From Calliopsis andreniformis (Eukaryota > Arthropoda > Insecta > Hymenoptera > Andrenidae): 64,000 nucleotides of DNA. Positions within the stretch are counted from its first letter, which is position 1. Each line of letters begins with the position of its first letter. Positions 1-8,937 of the stretch are shown in pieces. The stretch is from NCBI RefSeq assembly GCF_051401765.1, contig NW_027480423.1:9734001-9798000 (forward strand), in the 5' to 3' direction. The notes under the pieces were generated by a model. It saw only the letters and a list, made by a program, of their open reading frames with translations, made no database searches and was not told where the DNA came from. Position numbers and translations under genes: made by a program.

Positions 1-324
1 ATACGATGGAAACACTTTTGCATCTTTATTGTATTTTATGATTCTGGCGTTGACTTCTAAGGCCCTAGCTATTCGGTCTGGTGGAGCAACGCCCTTGAGT
101 GGAGCCTAGGTTGCCCGGTACGTAGAAGTGACCATTACTTTCACACTGTTTGCAAATATATATTATATACGATGGAAAGTCTGTTGTATTTATGTTGTAT
201 TTTATGCTTCTGGCGTTGACTTCTTAGGTCCTAACTATTTGATCTGGTATAGCACCGCCCTAGAGTGACGCCTACGTTGCCCGGAACATAGAAATGACCA
301 TAACTTCCACACTGGTTGCAATTA

Positions 325-341
325 TTCGTTTTATACGATGG
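325..341. other. Representative CENP-B-box-like dyad in the satellite monomer
   Basis: Most monomers carry TTCGTTTTATACGATGG, shown here at one copy. Set against the published CENP-B box core TTCGNNNNANNCGGG, it keeps TTCG, the central A at the right spacing and the CG, seven of nine essential positions, but has AT in place of the last GG. The same stretch is a 13-bp imperfect palindrome, TCGT-TTTAT-ACGA with one inner mismatch. Some monomers vary it, for example CCTGTTATACGATGG or CGTTTTATATGATGG. Resemblance only: nothing in the sequence shows that any protein binds here. Confidence 0.35.
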
Positions 342-424
342 AAAAGCTGTAGTATTTATATCGTATTTTATGATTCTGGCGTTGACTTCTTAGGCCCTAA
401 CTATTCCATCTGGTGGAACAACGC

Positions 425-442
425 CCTAGGGTGAAGCCTAGG
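425..442. other. Representative CCTAGG hairpin in the satellite monomer
   Basis: CCTAGGGTGAAGCCTAGG holds two copies of the self-complementary hexamer CCTAGG, six bases apart, so either strand can form a six-base-pair stem with a six-base loop. Many monomers have this form; in many others the first hexamer is CCTAGA, which weakens the stem by one pair while the second CCTAGG is usually kept. A role in curvature, recombination or protein binding would be inference. Confidence 0.5.
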
Positions 443-2050
443 TTGCCTGGAACGTAGAAATGACCATAACTTTCACACGGGTTGCAATTATTCCTGTTAT
501 AGGATGGAAAGACTGTTGTATTTTTATTGTACTTTATACTTCAGGCGTTGACTTCTGAGGCCGTAGCTATTCGATGTGGTGGAAGAACGCCATAGAGTGA
601 AGCCTAGGTTGCCCGGAACGTAGAAATGACCATAAGTTTCATACTGGTTGCCATTATTCGTTTTATACGATGGAAAAGCTGTTGTAATTATATCGTATTT
701 TATGCTTCTGGCGTTGACTTCTTATGACCTAACTTTTCGATCTGGTGGAGCAACGCCCTGGAGTGAAACCTAGGTTGCCGGGAACGTAGGAATGACCATT
801 ACTTTCACACTGGTTGCAATTATCCCTGTTATACGATGGAAAAATTGTTGTATTTTTATTGCATTTTATGCTTCGGGCATTGACTTTTAAGGCCCTAACT
901 ATTCAATCTGTTGGAGCAACGCCCTAGGGTGAAGCCTAGGTTGCCCGGAACGTAGAAATGAGCATAACTATCACACTGGTTGCAATTATTCGTTTTATAC
1001 GATGGAAAAGCTGCCGTATTTATATCGTATTTTATGCTTCCGGCGTTGACTTCTTAGGCCCTAACTATTCCATCTGGTGGAACAACGCCCTAGGGTGACG
1101 CCTAGGTTGCCTGGAAAGTAGAAATGACCATAACTTTCACACTGGTAGCAATTATTCGTTTTATGCGATGGAAAAACTGTTCTATATATTTTGTATTTTT
1201 TGCTTCGGGCATTGACTTCTAAGGCCCTAACTATTCAATCTGTGGGAGCTACGCCCTAGGGTGAAGCCTAGGTTGCCCGGAAAGTAGAAATAACCATAAC
1301 TTTCATACTGGTTGCAATTATTCGTTTTATACGATGAAAAAACTGTTGTATTTATATTCTATTTTATGCTTCTGGCGTTCACTTCTTAGGCCCTAACTAT
1401 TCGATCTGGTGGAACAACGCCGTAGGGTGAAGCCTAGGTTACCCGGAACGTAGAAGTAACCATTACCTTCACGCTTGTTGCAATTATTCCTGTTAAACGA
1501 TGGAAAAACTGTTGCATCTTTATTGTATTTTATGCTTCTGGCGTTTAATTCTAAGTCCCCAGCCGTTCGATCTGGTGGAGCAACGACCCAGAGTGAAGCC
1601 TAGGTTGCCCGGAACGTAGAAATGACCATTACATTCACACTGGTTGCAATTATTCCGGTTATACGATGGAAAAACTGTTGTATTTTTATTGCATTCTATG
1701 CTCCTGGCGTTTAATTCTAAGTCGCTAGCTATTCGATCTGGTGGAGCAACGACACAGAGTGAAGCCTAGGTTTCCCGGAACGTAAAAATGGCCATTACTT
1801 TCACACTGCTTGCAGTTATTCCTGTTAAACGATGGAAAAACTGTTGCATCTTTATTGTATTTTATGCTTCTGGCGCTGACTTCTAAGGCCCTAACTATCC
1901 GATCTGGTGGAGCAACGCCCTAGGGTGAAGCCTAGGTTGCCCGGAACGTAGAAATGACCATAACTTTCACACTGGTTGCTATTATCCGTTTTATACGATG
2001 GAAAAACTGTTATATTTATATTGTATTTTATGCTTCTGGCGTTGACTTCT

Positions 2051-4704
2051 GAGGCCCTAACTATTCAATCTGTTGATGCAACGCCCTAGGGTGAAGCCTA
2101 GGTTGCCCGGAACGTAGAAATGACTAGTACATTCACACTGGTTGCAGTTATTCCTGTAAAACGATGGAAAAACTGTTGCATCTTTATTGTATTTTATGCT
2201 TCTGGCGTTGACTTCTAAGGCCCTAACTATTCGATCTGGTGGAGCAACGCCCTTGGGTGAAGCCTAGGTTGGCCGGAATGTAGAAATGTCCATAACTTTC
2301 ACACTGGTTGCAATTATTCGTTTTATACCATTGAAAAGCTGTTGTATTTATACTGTATTTTATGCTTCTGGCGTTGAATTCTCAGGCCCTAACTATTCCC
2401 TCTGGTGGACCAACGCCCTAGAGTGAAACCTACGTTGCCCGGAACGTAGAAATGGCCATTCCTTTCTCACTGGTTGCAATTATTCCTGTTATACGATCGA
2501 AAAACTGTTGTATTTTAATTCTATTTTATGCTTTTAGCGATGAATTCTAAGTCCCTAGCTATTCGATCTGGTGGAGCAACGCCCTAGAGTGACGCCTAGG
2601 TTGCTCGGAACGTAGAAATGACCATTACTTTCACACTGGTTGCAATTATTCGTTTTATACGATGGAAAAGCTGTTGTATTTATATCGTATTTTATGCTTC
2701 TGGCGTTGACTTCTTAGGCCCTATCTATTCCATCTGGTGGAACAACGCAGTAGAGTGAAGCCTAGGTTGCCCGAACGTAGAAATGACCATTACTTTCACA
2801 CTGTTTGCAATTATTCCTTTTATACGATGGAAAAGCTGTTGTATTTATATCCTATTTTATGCTTCTGGTGTTGACTTCTAAGGGCCTAACTGTTCCATCT
2901 GGTCGAGCAACGCCCTAGAGTGAAGCCTAGGTTGCTCGGAATGTAGAAATGACCATAAGTTTCACACTGATTGCAATTATTCGTTTCATACGATGGAAAA
3001 TCTGTTGTATTTATATCGTATTTTATGCTTCTGGCGTTGGCTTCTTAGGCCCTAACAATTCCATCTGGTGGAACAACGCCCTAGGGTGAAGCGTAGGTTG
3101 CCCGGAAAGTAGAAATGACCATAACTTTCACACTGGTAGCAATTATTCGTTTTATACGATGGAAAAACTGTTCTATTTATTTTGTATTTTATGCTTCGGG
3201 CGTTGACTTCTAAGGCCCTAACTATTCGATCTGGTGGATCAACGCTCTAGAGTGAAGCCTAGGTTGCCCGGTACGTAGAAATGACCATCACTTTCAAACT
3301 GGTTGCAATTATTCGTCTTATACGATGGAAAAGCTGTTGTATTTATATCGTATTTTATGCTTCTGGCGTTGACTTCTGAGGCCCTAACTATTCAATCTGT
3401 TGATGCAACGCCCTAGGGTGAAGCCTAGGTTGCCCGGAACGTAGAAATGACTAGTACATTCACACTGGTTGCAGTTATTCCTGTAAAACGATGGAAAAAC
3501 TGTTGCATCTTTATTGTATTTTATGCTTCTGGCGTTGACTTCTAAGGCCCTAACTATTCGATCTGGTGGAGCAACGCCCTTGGGTGAAGCCTAGGTTGGC
3601 CGGAATGTAGAAATGTCCATAACTTTCACACTGGTTGCAATTATTCGTTTTATACCATTGAAAAGCTGTTGTATTTATACTGTATTTTATGCTTCTGGCG
3701 TTGAATTCTCAGGCCCTAACTATTCCCTCTGGTGGACCAACGCCCTAGAGTGAAACCTACGTTGCCCGGAACGTAGAAATGGCCATTCCTTTCTCACTGG
3801 TTGCAATTATTCCTGTTATACGATGGAAAAACTGTTGTATTTTAATTCTATTTTATGCTTTTAGCGATGAATTCTAAGTCCCTAGCTATTCGATCTGGTG
3901 GAGCAACGCCCTAGAGTGACGCCTAGGTTGCTCGGAACGTAGAAATGACCATTACTTTCACACTGGTTGCAATTATTCGTTTTATACGATGGAAAAGCTG
4001 TTGTATTTATATCGTATTTTATGCTTCTGGCGTTGACTTCTTAGGCCCTATCTATTCCATCTGGTGGAACAACGCAGTAGAGTGAAGCCTAGGTTGCCCG
4101 AACGTAGAAATGACCATTACTTTCACACTGTTTGCAATTATTCCTTTTATACGATGGAAAAGCTGTTGTATTTATATCGTATTTTATGCTTCTGGTGTTG
4201 ACTTCTAAGGGCCTAACTGTTCCATCTGGTCGAGCAACGCCCTAGAGTGAAGCCTAGGTTGCTCGGAATGTAGAAATGACCATAAGTTTCACACTGATTG
4301 CAATTATTCGTTTCATACGATGGAAAATCTGTTGTATTTATATCGTATTTTATGCTTCTGGCGTTGGCTTCTTAGGCCCTAACAATTCCATCTGGTGGAA
4401 CAACGCCCTAGGGTGAAGCGTAGGTTGCCCGGAAAGTAGAAATGACCATAACTTTCACACTGGTAGCAATTATTCGTTTTATACGATGGAAAAACTGTTC
4501 TATTTATTTTGTATTTTATGCTTCGGGCGTTGACTTCTAAGGCCCTAACTATTCGATCTGGTGGATCAACGCTCTAGAGTGAAGCCTAGGTTGCCCGGTA
4601 CGTAGAAATGACCATCACTTTCAAACTGGTTGCAATTATTCGTCTTATACGATGGAAAAGCTGTTGTATTTATATCGTATTTTATGCTTCTGGCGTTGAC
4701 TTCT
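2051..4704. repeat. Tandem duplication of an 8-monomer satellite block
   Basis: Positions 2051-3377 are repeated almost base for base at 3378-4704, a period of 1327 bp (8 x 166 minus 1). Both copies start at the same junction, where GTTGACTTCT is followed by GAGGCCC, and share rare variants such as TTGATGCAACGCC, TTGGCCGGAATGTAG, TATACCATTGAAAAGC and a monomer lacking one G (TTGCCCGAACG). I noticed only isolated differences, for example CGATCG at about 2497 against CGATGG in the second copy, and a C/G change near 2849 and 4176. Sequence before copy 1 and after copy 2 departs sharply, so the endpoints are well defined. This is a recent segmental amplification by unequal exchange or replication slippage. 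Confidence 0.93.
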
Positions 4705-6007
4705 TAGTACCTAACTATTCCATCTGGTGGAACGACGCCCTAGGGTGAAGCCTAGGTTGCCCAGAACGTAGAACTGACCATAGCTTTTACACTGCTAGCA
4801 TTTATTCGTTTTATACAATGGAAAAACTGTTCTATTTATTTTGCATTTTATGCTTCGGGCGTTGACTTCTAAGGCCCTAACTGATTGATCTGGAGGAGCA
4901 ACGCACTAGAGTGAAGCGTAGATTGCCCGGAACGTTGAAATGACCATAAATTTCACACTGGTTGCTAATATTCGTCTTATACGATGGAAAAACTGTTATA
5001 TTTATATTGTATTTTGTACTTATGGCGTTGAATTCTATGTACCAAGCTATTTGATCTGGTGGAGCAACGCCCTAAAGTGAAACCTAGGTTACCCGGAACG
5101 TAGAAATGACCAGTACTTTCACACTGTTTGCAGTTATTCGTGTTATACGATGGAAAAACTGTTGCATCTTTAATGTATTTTATGCTTCTGGCGTTGACTT
5201 CTACGGCCCTAACTATTCGATCAGGTGGAGCAACGCCCTAGAGTGAAACCTAGGTTGCTCGAAATGTAGAAATGACCATAACTTTCACACTGGTTGCAAT
5301 TATTCATTCTATACGATGGAAAAACTGTTGTACTTATATTGTATTTTATTCTTGTGGCGTTGAATTCTAAGTCCCTAGCTATTCGATATGGTGGAGCAAC
5401 GCCCTAGAGTGAAACCTAGGTTACCCGGAACGTAGAAATGACCAGTACTTTCATACTGTTTGCAGTTATTCCTGTTATACGATGGAAAAACTTTTGCATC
5501 TATATTGTATTTTATGCTTCTGGCGTTGACTTCTAAGGCCCTAGCTATTCTATTTGGTGGAGCAACGCCCTAGAGTGGGAGCTAGGTTGCCCGGTACGTA
5601 GAAATGTCCATTACTTTCACACAGTTTGCAAATATACATTATATACGATGGAAAATCTGTTGTATTTATGTTGTATTTTATGCTTCTGGCGTTGACTTCT
5701 TAGGCCCTAACTATTTGATCTGGTGGAGCAACGCCCTAAAGTGAAGCCTAGGTTGCCCGGAACGTAGAAGTGACCATAACTTTCACACTGGTTTCTATCA
5801 TTCGTTTTATATGATGGAAAAACTGTGTATTTATATTGTATTTTATGCTTCTGGCGTTCACTTCTTAGGCCCTAACTATTCGATATGGTGGAAGAACGCC
5901 CTAGGGTGAAGCCTAGGTTGTCCGAAACGTAGAAATGACCATAACTTTTACACTGGTTGCAATTATTCATTTTATACGATGGAAAAACTGTTGGACTTAT
6001 ATTGTAT

Positions 6008-6013
6008 TTTATT
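6008..6013 (-). promoter_or_regulatory. Possible polyadenylation hexamer supplied by the satellite
   Basis: The minus strand reads AATAAA here, 24-25 nt past the ORF2 stop codon at 6038-6040. The same TTTATT (plus strand) occurs in many other satellite monomers, for example in GCATCTTTATTG and TATTTTTATTG. It could end transcripts started in the retrotransposon leader. Whether it is used is not visible from sequence. Confidence 0.3.
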
Positions 6014-6037
6014 CTTATGGCGTTGAATTCTAATTCC

Positions 6038-6168
6038 CTAGCTATTCGATCTGGTGGAGCAACGCCCTAGAGTGAAACCTAGGTTACCCGGAACGTAGAA
6101 ATGACCAGTCCTTTCATACTGTTTGCAGTTATTCCTGTTATACGATGGAAAAACTGTCGCATCTTTAT
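6038..6168 (-). other. Satellite-encoded C-terminal tail of the chimeric ORF2
   Basis: The last 43 or so codons of ORF2 come from the 166-bp satellite. The residues ATVFPSY, GHFYVPGNLGFTLGRCSTRSNS match the minus-strand reading seen in other monomers, for example NTTVFPSY and YGHFYVPGNLGFTL around 18064-18258 and 22249-22494. The frame happens to stay open for almost one monomer and ends at a satellite TAG. This part has no known domain, and there is no reason to think it was ever selected as protein. Confidence 0.9.
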
Positions 6169-8932
6169 CGAAATGTGGCAGGACAGCCTCAACGGCCCTT
6201 TTGGCGGCCGCGCCAGCCTGCAGCTGGCGGGTCCACTCAATGTGTAGGGCACGCCGGGCAAGACGCCTCGTCCGTTCGACCGCTTCTGCCTCTGGTGGCC
6301 TCCCACTGTCCCGAAGCTCCCGCAGCCGGACGTATATCGTCCGGTGTTGCTGCGCCAGGAGCTCCAGGGGAGGAAGACCAGCCAGGGCCGTCGCCGCCTC
6401 GTAGGAGATGGTGCGGTACCCCCTAATGACTCTGATGGCCAGCCGCCGGTAAAGGCGTCGCAGCATCGCGATGCTGCGTTTGCTGGCCATCAGGTCCGGG
6501 GCCCAGACAGGGGCCCCGTAGAGGATCATTGACCGCACCACCCCGACGTAGAGGCGGCGAACACCTTCCTCAGGCCCCCCTAAATTGGGGAGGAGGCGGC
6601 CTAATGCGGCCGACGCTCTCTCCACACGGGGGGCCAAGCGGTCGAAATGTTCGACGAAGCGCCATTGGCTGTCGAGGGTCAGGCCCAGATATTTCATCTG
6701 TTCCTTCACCTCGACGAAGGCATCACCTACTCTGATCCGCAAGCCGGGCGGGGGCGCCCCACGGCGAGGCCGGTCATAAAACCACATGGCCTCGCATTTG
6801 TGGGGCGCTACCTCAAGGCCCGACTCACGGATCGCCGCGACAGCGACAGCCACCGCCATCTCAGCAAGGCGGATGGCCCTCCCATAGCCCACCCCGCCGA
6901 CCAGCACCAACGTGTCGTCCGCGTAACACGTCAGCCCGACATCGGCGGGGAGGCGGGCCCGCAGCACGTGGTCGTACGCGATGACCCAAAGCAGGGGACC
7001 CAACACGGACCCCTGCGGAACACCGCGCACGACCCTCCTTCGGCAAAGTTTTCCATCCCGGCCGGTGTATTGTATCCACCTGTCGTTTAGGTAGGACCGA
7101 ATAATCCGTCTCAGGTACGGGGGCACTCGCATATAACGGAGCGCCCCCAGTACCCTGCTCCAGGGAAGGGTGTTAAAGGCGTTGACGATATCCAATGATA
7201 CCGCCAACGCCACCCCATCCCTGGAGACGGCCTCCTCCGAGAGGGACCTGACGCGCATGACTGCGTCCACGGTCGAAAGTCCCTCCCGGAAGCCAAACTG
7301 GCTGGAGGCCAATCCCGGTCCCACCGTCGACAGGTGGCTCGAGAGGCGGGCAGCTATGATTGTCTCAAAAAGCTTTCCCGCCTCGTCGAGCAAGCACACC
7401 GGCCTATATGCCGAAGGCGTGTCCGCGGGCCGTCCATCCTTTCTTAGGAGGACCATCCGCGCCTGTTTCCATGCGAGGGGGAACTCCCCCATGCGGAGGC
7501 AGCCGCTCAGCAGTCGCACGAACCTCGAGCTTAGGACGCCCATTGCCCGGGCCAATACGCGGCAGGGGACACCGTCCGGGCCCGGCGCAACGTTGCGTGA
7601 CCCGCGACGGCGCAGCGCCCCGGCCAACTCCTCGTGTGTTACCCCCATCTCCATCTCGGACCACTCAACGGGTGGCTCCGAGGTTTCCGAGCGGGCGGTC
7701 TCCTGCTCCCGGTCTATCCCGGGAAACAGGGTCCGAACCACCCGCTCCAGGAGTGGGGGATCTAGGGTTTCCGTTATGGGTGGCGCCCATGCTCGTAACT
7801 TACCCATCACGAGTTTATATGGGCGCCCCCACGGAACCCTGTTTAATTCCACGAGGAGCTCCTTCCATGCCCGGGCTTTGGCGTCCCGGATGGCGCGCTG
7901 GAGTGTTCTGCGCATCGCGCTATACACCTCATACAAGCGCGCCACCTGCTCGGGTTCGGCCTGCCGACGTCGGCGGGCGCGGGTGTACCGGCGCCGCGAG
8001 CGGACGTACGCCACGCGCAACTCATCCATTTCTCGCGACCACCAGTACGCCGCGCCCGGACGCGAGGGTGGCCCGGCTCTGGGCATGGCGGTGTCACACA
8101 CCGCCTTTGTAGCCCTGCTGAGCCAGGCCATTTCTCCCTCGACGTCGCCGACCGGCCCAGCCGGTGTCTCCGGCCAGGCCGCCGCATGAGCGGCCGCCTC
8201 CAAGAGGCTGCAATTCAGCTTTTTAATGGACCATCGCGGAGGCGGGCGGGCCCGCCGGCCCCCGTGGCACCGGGGCCCATCCCTCCGGGTGGAGGTAGCA
8301 GCGGCGACCCTCACCTCCATTGTTATATAGAGGTGATCGCTGAGGGTCGCCACTTCTGTTGCCACTCTCCACCCAGACACACGCTGCAGGCCGGAGGGGG
8401 TTGCCCACGTCAGGTCTATGATGGACACCCCCTGCGGCCCAACGAACGTGTGCTGCCGACCCCGGTTAACCAACCGAAGGTCCAGCCCGGCCGCCCAATC
8501 CATTAGGACCTCGCCCCTACGGCCAGTCCTGGGGTTGCCCCATGCCGTAGCATGGGCATTAAAGTCCCCCAGGACAATTACCGGGCGGGGCATGCACTGA
8601 CCGATGCATGCGGTTACCCCGCCCAGGTATGACTCATAAGAAGCGAGGTCACAGTTGGGCGACACATAGCATCCCACCACCGCGACACTTCCCCACTGAA
8701 CCGCCACGCAACCCTCCCCCGTCGCTAAGACGTTAACTGGAGGAGATGCGGGCGGCCAGTTCCATGTAATAGCCACCAAGCCGCACCGACTCCCGACCCA
8801 GTCTGGGAGGTCGGGGATATTGTACGGCTCGGCGGCGACGGACAGTCCTATTGATCGCTCCCGCATGGTATGGACAAACAGGTCCTGAGCCCTGCGGGAG
8901 CGCTTCAAATTGGCCTGGAGGAGGGTAGCCAT
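6038..8932 (-). CDS. Retrotransposon ORF2, endonuclease and reverse transcriptase, C terminus replaced by satellite-encoded tail
   Basis: 964 codons, of which about 1-921 are retrotransposon. Residues 1-210 are an APE-type (exonuclease-endonuclease-phosphatase) domain that would nick the target: N8 in QANLKRS, E35 in AAEPY, D123 and N125 in GDFNAHA, D173 in IIDLTW, and S198-D199-H200. The reverse transcriptase spans about 440-760: RNVAPGPDGVP near 446, YRPVCLLDEAGKLFE near 509, SLDIVNAFNTLPW with catalytic D581, RGVPQGSVLGPLLW near 636, YADD at 670-673 with D672 and D673, and MKYLGLTLD near 746. All catalytic residues are present. The thumb and linker run to about 921. R1-family proteins normally continue with a Cys/His zinc-finger region; here it is absent, replaced by about 43 residues read from the satellite minus strand (ATVFPSY, GHFYVPGNLGFTL) up to a TAG in the satellite. 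The start ATG is two bases after the ORF1 stop. The enzyme domains could be active, but the product is a truncated fusion. Confidence 0.88.
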   Translation of the reverse strand: MATLLQANLKRSRRAQDLFVHTMRERSIGLSVAAEPYNIPDLPDWVGSRCGLVAITWNWPPASPPVNVLATGEGCVAVQWGSVAVVGCYVSPNCDLASYESYLGGVTACIGQCMPRPVIVLGDFNAHATAWGNPRTGRRGEVLMDWAAGLDLRLVNRGRQHTFVGPQGVSIIDLTWATPSGLQRVSGWRVATEVATLSDHLYITMEVRVAAATSTRRDGPRCHGGRRARPPPRWSIKKLNCSLLEAAAHAAAWPETPAGPVGDVEGEMAWLSRATKAVCDTAMPRAGPPSRPGAAYWWSREMDELRVAYVRSRRRYTRARRRRQAEPEQVARLYEVYSAMRRTLQRAIRDAKARAWKELLVELNRVPWGRPYKLVMGKLRAWAPPITETLDPPLLERVVRTLFPGIDREQETARSETSEPPVEWSEMEMGVTHEELAGALRRRGSRNVAPGPDGVPCRVLARAMGVLSSRFVRLLSGCLRMGEFPLAWKQARMVLLRKDGRPADTPSAYRPVCLLDEAGKLFETIIAARLSSHLSTVGPGLASSQFGFREGLSTVDAVMRVRSLSEEAVSRDGVALAVSLDIVNAFNTLPWSRVLGALRYMRVPPYLRRIIRSYLNDRWIQYTGRDGKLCRRRVVRGVPQGSVLGPLLWVIAYDHVLRARLPADVGLTCYADDTLVLVGGVGYGRAIRLAEMAVAVAVAAIRESGLEVAPHKCEAMWFYDRPRRGAPPPGLRIRVGDAFVEVKEQMKYLGLTLDSQWRFVEHFDRLAPRVERASAALGRLLPNLGGPEEGVRRLYVGVVRSMILYGAPVWAPDLMASKRSIAMLRRLYRRLAIRVIRGYRTISYEAATALAGLPPLELLAQQHRTIYVRLRELRDSGRPPEAEAVERTRRLARRALHIEWTRQLQAGAAAKRAVEAVLPHFDKDATVFPSYNRNNCKQYERTGHFYVPGNLGFTLGRCSTRSNS

Positions 8933-8937
8933 TTCTA
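8930..8937 (-). promoter_or_regulatory. ORF1/ORF2 stop-start junction
   Basis: On the minus strand the ORF1 stop TAG (8937-8935) is followed by two A residues and then the ORF2 ATG (8932-8930). This tight spacing suits translation of ORF2 by termination and reinitiation on one transcript, known for some non-LTR elements with overlapping or adjoining stop and start codons. ORF2 is in a different frame from ORF1, offset by the two extra bases, so simple readthrough would not make a fusion. Confidence 0.65.

Larger units (their letters stand above)
1..6168. repeat. 166-bp satellite array, left arm
   Basis: Tandem head-to-tail monomers of 166 bp. The landmark TTGCCCGG or TTGCCTGG recurs at 111, 277 and 443, exactly 166 bp apart, and continues at that spacing with occasional 1-bp slips. 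Recognisable blocks in each monomer are GTAGAAATGACCAT, CACACTGGTTGCAATTATTC, TTTTATACGATGGAAAA, GTATTTTATGCTTCTGGCG, ATTCGATCTGGTGG and GCCTAGGTTGCCCGG. This arm holds about 37 monomers, and neighbours differ at many sites. The window starts inside a monomer, so the array extends to the left. The arm ends abruptly inside a monomer where the retrotransposon begins. I see no gene in it. Strand is arbitrary. Monomer length is close to one nucleosome repeat, as in many centromeric or pericentromeric satellites; that location is inference. Confidence 0.97.
4705..6168. repeat. Satellite segment flanking the retrotransposon 3' side
   Basis: About nine monomers with no exact higher-order duplication. 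A subtype with GTGAAACCTAGGTTACCCGG followed by GACCAGTACTTTCA or a close variant and TTTGCAGTTATTCCTG recurs at about 5080, 5410 and 6075, that is at spacings of two and four monomers. The last of these is the monomer interrupted by the retrotransposon, so the satellite at the junction belongs to a local subtype. No gene is seen on either strand except that the retrotransposon ORF2 frame runs into the final 131 bp. Confidence 0.85.

Noticed and set aside
8930..8937. TAGAAATG at the ORF1/ORF2 junction matching GTAGAAATGACC in the satellite
   Set aside because: Eight bases shared, on opposite strands, with different neighbours. Most likely coincidence, with no sign that the element was derived from the satellite.
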